Shown here: positions 29,521 through 38,237 of the stretch, piece by piece
How the letters are laid out: each line of letters starts with the position of its first letter
Position numbering within the stretch: position 1 is the stretch's first letter
NCBI RefSeq assembly: GCF_018860155.1
Contig: NZ_JAHKNI010000001.1
Span: forward strand, 261,333-325,332
DNA from: Nocardia albiluteola
GTDB lineage: Bacteria > Actinomycetota > Actinomycetes > Mycobacteriales > Mycobacteriaceae
Length of the DNA stretch: 64,000 nt
Direction: 5' to 3'
Notes under the pieces: model-generated
The model's input: only the letters and a program-made list of their open reading frames with translations
What the model was told of the DNA's origin: nothing
Database searches by the model: none
Program-made: the position numbers and the translations under genes

Positions 29521-29861
29521 TGGTGGTCGCCGAAGTGGATGATCGCCAGATTGGCGGCCACCACGATCGGGAATGCGACCGCCATGATCCGGTGGTCGAG
29601 CTGCCACAGTGCCAGGCTCGCCGCGCCGAAGACCAGGATCTTGGTGGCGACCGCGAGCGCCGGAATCCCGTAGGTGGCCTCGGGGGCGGCGAACAGTCCC
29701 CACAGCACGGCCGCGACGACCGGAATGCCCACGGCCAGTGCGATTTTCATTGCGGTTCCCTCGCCGGTTCGGGCGCCCCACCACGCAAGGGCGCCGAGTG
29801 CGGCCAGCTCCATGCCGAAGGCGAATGCGAGGTTGGCGGTTCCCCAGATCGAGGTGTTCAT
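29505..29861 (-). CDS. YrdB-family (DUF2568) membrane protein
   Basis: 118 residues from ATG 29861. Four helices: TANLAFAFGMELAALGALAW, IALAVGIPVVAAVLWGLF, YGIPALAVATKILVFGAASL and MAVAFPIVVAANLAIIHF. This is the DUF2568 layout; its role is unknown. Three operator-like repeats lie just upstream, so it is likely under a TetR-type repressor encoded elsewhere. Confidence 0.82.
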   Translation of the reverse strand: MNTSIWGTANLAFAFGMELAALGALAWWGARTGEGTAMKIALAVGIPVVAAVLWGLFAAPEATYGIPALAVATKILVFGAASLALWQLDHRIMAVAFPIVVAANLAIIHFGDHHVLAR

Positions 29862-29878
29862 GTCGCGCTCCTGAGATT

Positions 29879-29940
29879 AGTGCTCTCTGTTGAGATCAGT
29901 GTTCACTGTTGCGATCCGGATGTCAAGAGCAGTGCTCACT
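29879..29940. promoter_or_regulatory. Three operator-like AGTGNNCACT repeats
   Basis: AGTGCTCTCT (29879), AGTGTTCACT (29898) and AGTGCTCACT (29931); the last two are palindromic (AGTG-CACT). They fill the gap between the divergent yrdB-like gene and the DUF5926 gene and look like TetR-family operators. Confidence 0.65.
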
Positions 29941-30009
29941 GGATGTTGGGGTTTTTTACGGAGATGTCGCGGGGATACCGAACAGGTTGACCCTGTAGGT
30001 TCTGCGTTC

Positions 30010-30933
30010 GTGGGTAAGAGCAAGCGCAACAGTCCCAAGCCCGACAGCAATCGGGCCCAGCGTCTCGCCGAGCGGCGAGCGGCGCAGGAGCAGGCGAGTC
30101 AGGTCGTGGTGCGGCCGTTCGCCGGGCTGGCCGCCGAATGCGATCTGGTCGCACTGCGGGAGTTCGTGCCGTCCGCGACCGCGACGCTGAAGCTGGCGCC
30201 GCAGATCTCCGCGCAGCGTCCGGTCACGCTGGCGACGGTGCTACCCGGTGCGGTCGCCGCGCTGGTCCGCGCCGCGGCCGAGCCGATGGGATTCGTCGGC
30301 GCCCAGGTGCAGTTCCAGTCCGACAATCCGGCCGCCGACCTGGCCGCCGCGATCGCCTGGACGCAGACCGGCGAGCCGGGCCAGTCGCTGAACAGTGCGG
30401 CCGAGGCGAGCGTGGACGCTTCGGTGCTGGCCGAGGTCCTCGACCCCGGCACCGCACTGGATCTGACCGTGCACCAGGACTTCAACTGGTGGGTGCCCGA
30501 GGGCGTGCAGCCCGATCCGCAGGTCGCCGCGACCATCGAGCAGGCCAATCAGGCGATCATGCCGTCGGATCGGCTGCAGCTGGGCGCGAATTCGATCGGT
30601 GCGGCCTGGTGGGTGGATGCCGGCGAGAAGGCGCACCTGCGCTGGGTCCGTCCGGAGGACGAGGACGCGTTGATGCTGGCGCTGGCGCGGCTGCACGCCG
30701 ACGGCGGCCTGCACCTGGGCGAGGGATCCCGGTTCGCCGGGTCGTTCCGGACCCACGGGCTGCTGGTGCCGGTCTTCGACCTGGACCGCGAGCAGCACGC
30801 CAGCGAATGGACCAACCCGGCCATCGAATTCGGCGAGCGGCTGTCGCAGGCGCTGGCCTCCGATGCGCCGCTGACCTCGGCCGAACGGCGCTCCCGCGAC
30901 GGGCTGCGGTCGCGTCAGGTCACGCTGCGGTAG
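30010..30933 (+). CDS. DUF5926 family protein
   Basis: 307 residues from GTG 30010. It opens with a basic tail VGKSKRNSPKPDSNRAQRLA, as in mycobacterial homologues, then a soluble domain with LREFVPSATATLKLAPQ, WWVPEGVQPDP, GAAWWVDAGEKAHLRWVRPE and FRTHGLLVPVFDLD. Homologues are sometimes mislabelled as SecA because of a C-terminal motif; there is no ATPase here. The true function is unknown. Confidence 0.8.
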   Translation: MGKSKRNSPKPDSNRAQRLAERRAAQEQASQVVVRPFAGLAAECDLVALREFVPSATATLKLAPQISAQRPVTLATVLPGAVAALVRAAAEPMGFVGAQVQFQSDNPAADLAAAIAWTQTGEPGQSLNSAAEASVDASVLAEVLDPGTALDLTVHQDFNWWVPEGVQPDPQVAATIEQANQAIMPSDRLQLGANSIGAAWWVDAGEKAHLRWVRPEDEDALMLALARLHADGGLHLGEGSRFAGSFRTHGLLVPVFDLDREQHASEWTNPAIEFGERLSQALASDAPLTSAERRSRDGLRSRQVTLR

Positions 30934-30985
30934 TTGCCCATCCGATGGGAAGGGCCCGGGTTCGGTTGGAGCTGGGCTCTTCTCG

Positions 30986-31780
30986 CTACGGCAGCCACGA
31001 CACGTGCCCGTGCAGTGCGGTGTAGCCGATGTACGCGACGCTGTCGATCGTGGCGTGCGCGAGGATCAGCGGCCACAGCCGGGTGGTGCGCTGCCAGAAC
31101 TTGCCGAACACCAGGCCCATCACCAGATTGCCGAGGCCGCCGCCCAGGCCCTGATAGAGGTGGTAGCTGCCCCGCAGCAGGGCCGATGCCAGCAGTGACC
31201 GATGCTCCGACCAGCCCAGCGAACGCAGCCGGGTGATCAGATAGGCGACCACGAGAACTTCCTCGGCGACCGCGTTCGCCACGGCCGACAGGACCAGAAC
31301 CGGCAGCCGCCACCAGTGTTCGGCCAGGGAGCTCGGCACGATGGTGACGCTCACGCCCAGCGCATGGGCCGCCAGGTAGAGGCCCAGCCCCGGTAGCCCG
31401 ATCACCGCCGCGAGCGCCAGCCCGGGAAGGACGTCGCGGCGCAACCGAATTCGCGCCAACCCGATCAGGCGCGGTCCGGATCCGCTGCGCCACAGCAGAT
31501 ACAGCCCGAGCGCGCCCCAGCCCAGCAGCCGCAGCACGCTCAGCAGCTGGAACACCAGATCGATCGTCGACTGCGCGGCCCGGGACGGGTTCAGCGCAAC
31601 CGACTGCCCACCAATCCCGCCGGGTGAGAGCGCACTCTCCAGCAGCGACAGTGCCGCACTGGCCCCGCTCAACCCGAACGTCACGACCAGCACAATCAGA
31701 ACTTCCAGCCGCACCGCCCGCCGCTCCCGATCGGAGGCGGGCGCGGGCCACACGGGCGCGGAATCAGCAGCCGAAACCAT
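30986..31780 (-). CDS. CPBP-family intramembrane metalloprotease
   Basis: 264 residues. About eight hydrophobic helices. The CPBP (Abi) motifs are present: AVAEEVLVVAYLITRL (motif 1, EE ... R), LLRGSYHLYQG (motif 2, with His) and LILAHATIDSVAY (motif 3, His and Asp). These are Rce1-like glutamyl intramembrane proteases or protein-binding relatives. The target is unknown. It converges with the DUF5926 gene. Confidence 0.87.
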   Translation of the reverse strand: MVSAADSAPVWPAPASDRERRAVRLEVLIVLVVTFGLSGASAALSLLESALSPGGIGGQSVALNPSRAAQSTIDLVFQLLSVLRLLGWGALGLYLLWRSGSGPRLIGLARIRLRRDVLPGLALAAVIGLPGLGLYLAAHALGVSVTIVPSSLAEHWWRLPVLVLSAVANAVAEEVLVVAYLITRLRSLGWSEHRSLLASALLRGSYHLYQGLGGGLGNLVMGLVFGKFWQRTTRLWPLILAHATIDSVAYIGYTALHGHVSWLP

Positions 31781-31840
31781 GGTGCAAATGTAATGTCCGC
31801 GATCGATCGGCAGGACAGGGCGATGGCCGGTGGTGCACTC

Positions 31841-32608
31841 TCAGTGGCGGCGCATGCCGTAGCGGAACGGGCATCCGGCCAAGATGCGGACCGCGCGGCT
31901 GAGGGACTCGACGTCCTCGACGGGGGCCTCGAACGGGAGGCGGACGTCGTGATCGCCGTCCGGGGTTTCGATGCGCAGGCTGACGCCGTAGCGGTCGATG
32001 GCGAGCGGGTGAATTGCCCCGCCGCGCAGGCGGATCGGCAGGTGGCGTGCCAGCTGGGCGACGACGTCGGCGTGGTCGGCGTCCATGTGCTCCAGCCATG
32101 CCGCCTCGAGCTCCCAGAACGGATCGGGTCGCGCGGCTCGCAGATCCGCGTGGCAGACCGATTCCGCACCGGTCGAATCCGCCAGCACCGCGGAGTTGAT
32201 CATCAGCCGCAACAGTGTGGTGGTGTGCCCGACATCCAGCAGCGCCGGATGGGGATGTTCGCCCGCGACGGCGGAGGCCAGCACGCGCTGGGTTCCGGCG
32301 GGCACCGCGCGAACCCGTCCCCGCAGCCAGACCAGCGTCCGCACCGGCTCGCGCAGCGGCAGTGGCGTGCGGTCGGTGAGCTCGAGGACGGCCTGGATGC
32401 CGCACTCGCCGCCGAGGGCTGTCGAGGCGACGGCGGGGGAATCCGCGGGCACCGCGATCACCGCATCGCCGCACTGTCGCAGGTGATGGACCGCGACGGG
32501 GGCCGGATCGATACCGGGCAGGGCCAGCATCGCCTGGTCGGCGTGTGCGCAGGCATTGCGGATCCGTTCGGCGGCGGACGGCGCGGATGTCGGATTCGTG
32601 CGGCGCAT
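31841..32608 (-). CDS. DUF2470-domain protein, likely iron/heme related
   Basis: 255 residues from ATG 32608, with GGAGGTAAC upstream. The C-terminal third is DUF2470: EAAWLEHMDADHADVVAQLA, DRYGVSLRIETPDGDHDVRL. The N-terminal part recalls the FMN-binding split-barrel of HugZ-like proteins but with weak motifs. Place between glpQ1 and pheA matches mycobacterial Rv3839. An IdeR-like box in the promoter suggests repression when iron is plentiful, which fits a heme or iron role. Activity is not proven. Confidence 0.75.
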   Translation of the reverse strand: MRRTNPTSAPSAAERIRNACAHADQAMLALPGIDPAPVAVHHLRQCGDAVIAVPADSPAVASTALGGECGIQAVLELTDRTPLPLREPVRTLVWLRGRVRAVPAGTQRVLASAVAGEHPHPALLDVGHTTTLLRLMINSAVLADSTGAESVCHADLRAARPDPFWELEAAWLEHMDADHADVVAQLARHLPIRLRGGAIHPLAIDRYGVSLRIETPDGDHDVRLPFEAPVEDVESLSRAVRILAGCPFRYGMRRH

Positions 32609-32647
32609 GCGTTACCTCCAGAGCTGTTCCGGACCATGATGAGTCGA

Positions 32648-32666
32648 TTAGGTAAACCTAAGCTAA
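32648..32666. promoter_or_regulatory. IdeR/DtxR-like iron box
   Basis: TTAGGTAAACCTAAGCTAA agrees at 16 of 19 places with the actinobacterial iron box TTAGGTTAGSCTAACCTAA. It lies between the divergent DUF2470 gene and the gene at 32714, 40 and 47 bases from their starts. Confidence 0.7.
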
Positions 32667-32713
32667 GTGACGCCGGTGGGTTGTGCAACCGTTCGGCTCG
32701 CTACGGTGAAAAT

Positions 32714-33130
32714 GTGCCGCACGATTCCTCCCCCTCCGAACCGGTTCTGGTGCCACTGACCATGCCCGCCGCGGCACGAGCCAGCCTGGTCGACGGCCTG
32801 GTCCGACCGGTCTCCGCCGACATGGGACCGGTGCTCGACGCCGATGCCCCGGATGCCCGGGTCATCGAATTCCTGGTCGCCGCCGCGCATTCCGCGGGTG
32901 GATTCGTCGCCCGCACCGCATCCGGCACCCGCGCACTGGGCTTGATCGCCGCAACGGTCGCCGCCCTCTGCGGCGAGGACATCGGCCGCGCCCTGACCCA
33001 CCCCGACCTGGATTTCCTCCGCGGCCTCAAATCCCCCGCCGTCGAAGCCCTGCGCAGCGTCCTGCTCGCCATCGAGACCGACGCCGTCGAAACCGTCTCC
33101 GCCACAGTGGAAGTGCTCACACCCTGCTGA
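32714..33130 (+). CDS. Hypothetical protein divergent from the DUF2470 gene
   Basis: 138 residues from GTG 32714 (an ATG two bases earlier is in another frame). It begins VPHDSSPSEPVLVPLTMPAA, is Ala/Asp rich, and ends VEVLTPC. No signal peptide or membrane helix is obvious. It shares the iron-box promoter with the DUF2470 gene, so both may answer to iron. I do not recognise a family; the longer ORF from 31793 is shadow. Confidence 0.55.
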   Translation: MPHDSSPSEPVLVPLTMPAAARASLVDGLVRPVSADMGPVLDADAPDARVIEFLVAAAHSAGGFVARTASGTRALGLIAATVAALCGEDIGRALTHPDLDFLRGLKSPAVEALRSVLLAIETDAVETVSATVEVLTPC

Positions 33131-33952
33131 TCCCGCGTCGTTGCTCCGCTGCCGTGTCGAATCGGCCGCGTGGATTCGACCCGTCGCTGAGCCCTGCTGC
33201 ATGTTTCGTCGCGTGTGCGTTTCCTATTCGGGCCGCCCTGGCGCCCTGAGGCGCCCACGCTGGTCGCAGGTGCACCCAGCCGACGATCTTGGATGTTGTG
33301 CTGTGCGCTACCGGCACATTGGAGGTGCTAACGCCCGGCTAATCGCCCGTCCCCGCTCTGCTGTGGTGCCGTGGGGCGCTGGGTTGGGTTGATCGGTCGG
33401 CGCTGAGTCTGCTTGCTGGTGTCGACCGGGGCCCAGCCGCCGGGCCCGGATGCGCTGAACACTTCGGCACATTGGATGTGCTTGCGCCGGCTGATCGCGC
33501 CTTCCCGCGGCTGCGATGCCCTGGGGCGCCGGGCTGAGATGATCGGCCTGCATCGGCTCTGCCTCATGCGGGCTTCGGCCCAATGCCTACACGCTGGTTG
33601 CAGCTGTGCTCAGCCGACGGTTCTGGATGCTGCGCCTGTCGCTGACCGGCGCGTGTATGCGGATGCTGGATTGGGCTCGAGCCTATTTCGTGCGTTCGCA
33701 ATTCTGGTCGCCGGTCGCAGCACTGGGTTGGGCTGACACGTGAACAGCGCCGCGCGTTCATGGTCGGTTGGGTGGATGCCCAGAGTGCGCGGCGGTCGAT
33801 CACCGGGGCTGGGAGCATCGCGTCCACCGTGTGGCCGGAATGCGGCCGGCGAGGTATCCGTGCTGGTTGGGATGTGTTTGCCCCGTTTCGGTCGGGGCGG
33901 ACAATCGGGCAAAGGCCCAGGCTGGTCCCGAGTGGTCGGTAGTGTCGTATCC
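33131..33952. repeat. Non-coding stretch with degenerate direct repeats
   Basis: About 820 bases with no supported gene. A block at about 33314-33412 (GCACATTGGAGGTGCTAACG ... GATCGG ... GTCTGC) recurs at about 33467-33562 (GCACATTGGATGTGCTTGCG ...). A second block at about 33255-33315 (CACGCTGGTCGCAGGTGC, CAGCCGACG, CTGGATG-like) recurs at about 33590-33650. The copies have drifted. The stretch separates the iron-box pair from pheA. Confidence 0.65.
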
Positions 33953-34873
33953 GTGCCGCGCATCGCCTATTTCGGGCCGTCGGGAACCTTTACCGAGATG
34001 GCCCTCGCCCAGCTCGAGTCCGCCGGTGTCTTCGACGGGCCCGTGGAGCGGATTGCCGCACCCAGTCAGGGGGCGGCGTTGGAGATGGTTCGGGACGGCT
34101 CTGTCGAGGGCGCGGTGGTGCCGATCGAGAGTTCGGTGGAGGGGTCGATCGCGCCGACGCTTGATGGGCTGGCCGCCGGATCGCGGTTGCAGATCGTCGC
34201 GGAGACCGAACTGGACGTGGCGTTCACGATTCTGGCTCGTCCCGGGACCGGGCTGTCCCAGGTGCGTTCGGTCGCCGCCTATCCGGTGGCCGCCGCGCAG
34301 GTCCGGATGTGGCTGGCGCGGGAGCTGCCCCAGGCGCAGTTGTACACTTCGGCCTCCAATGCGGCAGCGGCGGAGGACGTGGTCGCCGGGCATGCCGATG
34401 CGGCGGTCTCCACCGCGCTCGCGGGTCAGCGTCTCGGCCTGGCCGCGCTCGCCTCCGGCGTCGCTGACCACGAGGGCGCGGTCACCCGATTCGTGCTCGT
34501 CACGCTGCCCCGCCAGGCGCCGCCGCGCACGGGGGCCGACCGCACCGCCCTGGTGGTGCTGGAGCTGGCCAACGAGCCCGGCGCCCTGATGCGGGTGTTC
34601 GCCGAATTCGCCACCCGTGGAATCGATCTGACCTTCATCGAATCCCGGCCCACCCGCGCGGTACGCGGCACCTACCGGTTCTATCTCGACTGCGTCGGCC
34701 ACATCGACGATACCGCGGTCGCCGAGGCGCTCAAGGCGCTGCATCGCACCGCGGGGTCGATCCGTTTCCTGGGTTCGTGGCCCGCGGTCGCCCAGAGCGG
34801 CACCCCACCGCCGCCCGACGAGCCCGCCGCGGCGTGGCTGGAAGATCTGAGAAAGGGGGTGGCCGACCTATGA
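33953..34873 (+). CDS. pheA: Prephenate dehydratase
   Basis: 306 residues from GTG 33953. It turns prephenate into phenylpyruvate for phenylalanine synthesis. It begins VPRIAYFGPSGTFTEMAL; the catalytic region VEGAVVPIESSVEGSIAPTL and the TRFVLV motif of the PDT domain are present, followed by an ACT domain (ALVVLELANEPGALMRVFAE, FIESRPTR) for feedback by phenylalanine. ESRP is the usual Phe-binding motif. Overlaps the next gene by ATGA. Confidence 0.96.
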   Translation: MPRIAYFGPSGTFTEMALAQLESAGVFDGPVERIAAPSQGAALEMVRDGSVEGAVVPIESSVEGSIAPTLDGLAAGSRLQIVAETELDVAFTILARPGTGLSQVRSVAAYPVAAAQVRMWLARELPQAQLYTSASNAAAAEDVVAGHADAAVSTALAGQRLGLAALASGVADHEGAVTRFVLVTLPRQAPPRTGADRTALVVLELANEPGALMRVFAEFATRGIDLTFIESRPTRAVRGTYRFYLDCVGHIDDTAVAEALKALHRTAGSIRFLGSWPAVAQSGTPPPPDEPAAAWLEDLRKGVADL

Positions 34874-35544
34874 CGGGCAGACTCGTGCTCGTGCGGCACG
34901 GCGAGACGGAGGGGAATGTCGCCAAACTCCTGGACACCCGCGTCCCGGGGCTGCCGCTCACCGAACGCGGTGCGGCACAGGCGAAGTCCTTCGCGGCGAA
35001 TCTTCCCGAGCCGCCGGCGCGGCTGTTCAGCTCGCAGGCGCTACGCGCACGGCAGACCGCCCAGCACATCGAATCGGTGACCGGAGTGCCCGCGCAGGCG
35101 TTGGACGGTCTGTTCGAGGTGCAGGTCGGGGATCTGGAGGGCCAGGGTTCCGAGGCGGCGCACCAGCTTTTCCAGCGGGTGTACAAGTCCTGGCATCTGG
35201 GTGAGCTGGATGTGCGGCTGCCCGCCGGCGAGACCGGCCGCGAGGTGCTGGATCGGTATCTGCCTGTGCTGGAGGACCTTCGGGCGACCCATCTGGGACC
35301 GGAGGCCGGCGCGGATGTTCTCGTGGTCAGCCACGGCGCGGCCATGCGGCTGGTCGGAATGACGATGGGCGGGGTCTCGCCGCCCTTCACGACGAACAAC
35401 CACCTGGACAACACCGAGACGATCGAGCTGTTACCGCGCTATGCCGGAACGGATTTCATCGGGTGGGAATGCACCCGATGGGGTCGCTATACACCGCCAT
35501 TCGGATCCGACGTCGCGCCCACGGCCGACGACCCTATGGGGTGA
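34870..35544 (+). CDS. Histidine phosphatase family protein
   Basis: 224 residues from ATG 34870. LVLVRHGETEGNVAKL carries the catalytic His, SSQALRARQTAQHI the second Arg pocket, and VVSHGAAMRLVGM the second His. Glu in FEVQVGDLEG is the likely acid. It is coupled to pheA as in mycobacteria (Rv3838c-Rv3837c). The substrate is unknown; some relatives dephosphorylate glucosyl-3-phosphoglycerate. Confidence 0.9.
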   Translation: MTGRLVLVRHGETEGNVAKLLDTRVPGLPLTERGAAQAKSFAANLPEPPARLFSSQALRARQTAQHIESVTGVPAQALDGLFEVQVGDLEGQGSEAAHQLFQRVYKSWHLGELDVRLPAGETGREVLDRYLPVLEDLRATHLGPEAGADVLVVSHGAAMRLVGMTMGGVSPPFTTNNHLDNTETIELLPRYAGTDFIGWECTRWGRYTPPFGSDVAPTADDPMG

Positions 35545-35670
35545 ATCGGGCCCCGGGTACAGCAATCCGCAACCCCCACAATACGAACAACGCACGACCG
35601 CCGCCGAATTCTGCCGGTGCCGCATCGTCAGCGTCAGCACCGCGGGACACGCCAAGGATCGCCCCGGACC

Positions 35671-35695
35671 GCGGCCTCGGCAATTTCGAGGCCGC
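35671..35695. terminator. Hairpin between convergent genes
   Basis: GCGGCCTCG and CGAGGCCGC with a 7-base loop, between the phosphatase gene and the minus-strand espG-like gene. Confidence 0.7.
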
Positions 35696-35706
35696 CGCGG
35701 GGCCAC

Positions 35707-36504
35707 CTAAATGATCCCGGCGCTCGGGTTGAATTCCTCACGCAGCGGGAGCTTGTGGATCAGGTCCCTGATCGCGGTGCGCAGCCGCGCGTTGGTGCCG
35801 GTGGCCAGCGACGTCCAGTGCACGTCGTCGTCGGAGCGGGTGGTGGTCGTGATGAACCGGCCGTTGCGGGTGTTGAAGACGTTGATCGTGCCGTCCGCGG
35901 TCTCGCGGGTGCCGTCGCCGTAGACCACGCCCACGATGGACGCGTGGGACGTTATCTCGACCAGTGCCGATGCCAGGGTCTGCGCGTCCCGCGGTGGGCG
36001 GCCCACTTCGGTGAGCCGCCGCAGCGTGGCATTGCTGTCGCCCGAGTCGTTGAGGATCGGCTCGAGCTCCTCGGTGAGCACGTTCATGCCCTCGAGCGGC
36101 AGCGGTTCGGACGCACCAAGCGCGGCGACCACCGTGCCCGGCAGGTCGTGGCCGGCCTGGTTGATGGTGTAGGCGCCGGGCCCGAGCAGCGCGACGACAT
36201 CCATCGCCTCGCCCTTGGCGATGCACAGCCGGCTGACCTGGCCGTTGTGGTACCAGCGCATCGCGAGTACCCAGTGCGGGCGGTCCAGCGCCCGCACTCG
36301 GTCCTCGAGATCCGGATCGACGGTCTCGCCGTGGAGCAGGCCGCGAGCCGCGAGCGATTCCGCGGCCGCGTCCATCATCTTCTTGTGGGTGACGTCGCTG
36401 TCGTACCGCGCGCCCCCGTCCAGGACGACCGGGAACTGGCTGATCTGCAGCGTCTCTCGCAGATACTGCATCTCATCCAGCGACACCACGACCGAATCGA
36501 GCAT
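35707..36504 (-). CDS. ESX secretion-associated protein EspG family
   Basis: 265 residues from ATG 36504 (GGAGGGGGG upstream). It begins MLDSVVVSLDEMQYLRETLQ and has the EspG pattern PHWVLAMRWYHNGQVSRLC, DVVALLGPGAYTINQAGHD. EspG proteins bind a matching PE-PPE pair in the cytoplasm and bring it to the type VII machine. The PPE and PE genes lie just upstream on the same strand, giving an operon PE-PPE-EspG. No core ESX gene is in the window. Confidence 0.85.
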   Translation of the reverse strand: MLDSVVVSLDEMQYLRETLQISQFPVVLDGGARYDSDVTHKKMMDAAAESLAARGLLHGETVDPDLEDRVRALDRPHWVLAMRWYHNGQVSRLCIAKGEAMDVVALLGPGAYTINQAGHDLPGTVVAALGASEPLPLEGMNVLTEELEPILNDSGDSNATLRRLTEVGRPPRDAQTLASALVEITSHASIVGVVYGDGTRETADGTINVFNTRNGRFITTTTRSDDDVHWTSLATGTNARLRTAIRDLIHKLPLREEFNPSAGII

Positions 36505-36537
36505 GGCTGACCCCCCTCCAGCGCCGAGTACCGTCAC

Positions 36538-37707
36538 CTAGCGATCCGCGTTGGGATCGCCGCCGATGACGCCGCTCGCGATGATCCGGCCGTCGGCGAA
36601 GTACTCACCGTGGACGAGCTCGTTCTTGTGGAACTCCTCTTCCTCCTCCTCGGCCTGGTGACCCATCAGCGGGTTACCGGTGCTGACGGGGCGGGTCGAG
36701 GCGGGCTGGGTGGCGGCGGAACCGACGCTGGCAGGTGTGGTGGCCGTGGGGATTTCCGGTGCGGTGCTGGGTGTCAGGTTGCCGAGTCCGGCGCCCCAGC
36801 CCTCGGGGATCTCCAGGCTGCCCGCGCCCCCGCCGATGTTGAGCGAGCCGGCACTGGAGAACGACATGACGCCGGTGGACATGCCGCCGCCGAGGGCCGC
36901 GCCGCCCATCATGCCCGGGGCCACGGTCGTCGAGCCGGCGGTGGATGCGGACACGACGCTCTGGGCCGCGTCGCCCACCATCGGGGCGCCAGTGCTGACG
37001 ACCGATCCGGCAACGCCGGCAACCTGGGTGGCGGCCTGCTGGGCGGCGCCCGCGGTAGCCGGGTTCGCCAGCGCGGTCTGGGCGGACGAGACCGCCTGTG
37101 CCACAGGGTTCACATCGGCCTGCGCGGCCTGCGCGACATCCAGCGCGCCGCCGATGAGTCCGGCGCCGATGGCGATCGGCGGCGGCAGCAGGAAGGTGGC
37201 GGGGGTGGCGGCCATGAGCGAGGTGGCCGCCTCGTAGGTCTCCATCACCAGCGCGGCGCGGGTCTGAATTTCGACGTAGGCGGCCTCGGAGGCCTCACCG
37301 GCGCCCATCAGATCGCCGCCCGAGACGTGCGCGGCGACGCGGGCCGCGTCCACTGCCGCGACCTCGGGCGGGGTCGGCATGACCAACGAGGCGATCGTGT
37401 AGGCGGCCGTGTGGGCCTCGGCCTTGGCGGCCATGCCGATAGCCATGGCGGTCTGCTCACCGCACCAGCCGGTGAAGGCGGTGAACTGCGCTGCGGCGGC
37501 AACGCCGTTGGCGCCCAGCATGCCGATGCCGAGCTCGGCCAGAATGCGGGTCAGTGTCGCGGTGGCGTCGACCCAGGCTGCCGACAACCCGGTCCAGCCG
37601 GCGATCGCTCCCGCCATTGGAACCGCGTGCGTGCCGACTTCGAGCTGACCCGACATCATTTCGACCGGCCGGGCCTCCCAGACCACCCCGGTAAATCCTG
37701 CAACCAT
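36538..37707 (-). CDS. PPE-domain protein
   Basis: 389 residues from ATG 37707. The first about 180 residues have the PPE fold: FTGVVWEARPVEMMSGQLEV, WVDATATLTRILAELGIGM, FTGWCGEQTAMAIGMAAKAE. As is usual in Nocardia, the literal PPE tripeptide is not kept. The rest is Ala/Gly/Ser-rich with GGALGGGMSTGVMSFSS, then an acidic run AEEEEEEFHK and a small C-terminal piece HGEYFADGRIIASGVIGGDP. It should pair with the PE protein and leave by type VII secretion. Confidence 0.87.
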   Translation of the reverse strand: MVAGFTGVVWEARPVEMMSGQLEVGTHAVPMAGAIAGWTGLSAAWVDATATLTRILAELGIGMLGANGVAAAAQFTAFTGWCGEQTAMAIGMAAKAEAHTAAYTIASLVMPTPPEVAAVDAARVAAHVSGGDLMGAGEASEAAYVEIQTRAALVMETYEAATSLMAATPATFLLPPPIAIGAGLIGGALDVAQAAQADVNPVAQAVSSAQTALANPATAGAAQQAATQVAGVAGSVVSTGAPMVGDAAQSVVSASTAGSTTVAPGMMGGAALGGGMSTGVMSFSSAGSLNIGGGAGSLEIPEGWGAGLGNLTPSTAPEIPTATTPASVGSAATQPASTRPVSTGNPLMGHQAEEEEEEFHKNELVHGEYFADGRIIASGVIGGDPNADR

Positions 37708-37742
37708 TGCTTATCCCCTGTCAGAAAGTGGTGAGGCCCGAG

Positions 37743-38069
37743 TCAGATCTCGAGGGCGGCCTGGACGGCGGTGATGCCCGCGGCACGGAGGCCGTCCTGG
37801 GCCATGTACTCCGTGAGCTGCACTTGCAATGTTTGTGCGGCGTTGTACAACTCGGCGATGCCTTGCGAGATCGAGGCGTCGTGCGTGGCGGCGCCCTCGT
37901 TGAAGTGGTTCATCGCCAGGAACGACACCTCCTCGGCGCCGGAGGGGGCGACGATGTGGGTCACCGGGCTGTTGGCGGCCTGGGCGGCCTCGAGTCGCCC
38001 GGCGAGCGCATGCAACTCGGCGATGGCCCCCTGAATGATTTCTACGTCGAAATGAACGAGATCGGCCAT
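37743..38069 (-). CDS. PE-domain protein
   Basis: 108 residues from ATG 38069, with AAGGAG 8 bases upstream. Two helices joined by a short loop: ADLVHFDVEIIQGAIAELHA and the second half with YNAAQTLQVQLTEYMAQDGL. The likely export signal YxxxD/E is YMAQDG near the C-terminus. It is the first gene of PE-PPE-EspG. The region 38094-38237 upstream carries no gene. Confidence 0.83.
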   Translation of the reverse strand: MADLVHFDVEIIQGAIAELHALAGRLEAAQAANSPVTHIVAPSGAEEVSFLAMNHFNEGAATHDASISQGIAELYNAAQTLQVQLTEYMAQDGLRAAGITAVQAALEI

Positions 38070-38237
38070 GACTCGAACTCCTTCTAGTGGCAACTAAACA
38101 ACTGTTGGACCGGCGTGTGCCGACCCTTCGGTGGAACCACGAGAATTCCCCCTACGAGCTCTTGGACGCGGTGGCACGCAATCCGGTTCCCACGAGTCCA
38201 AAGTTTTTCGGGCCTTGACCCGCTTCGCGGGTTCAGA

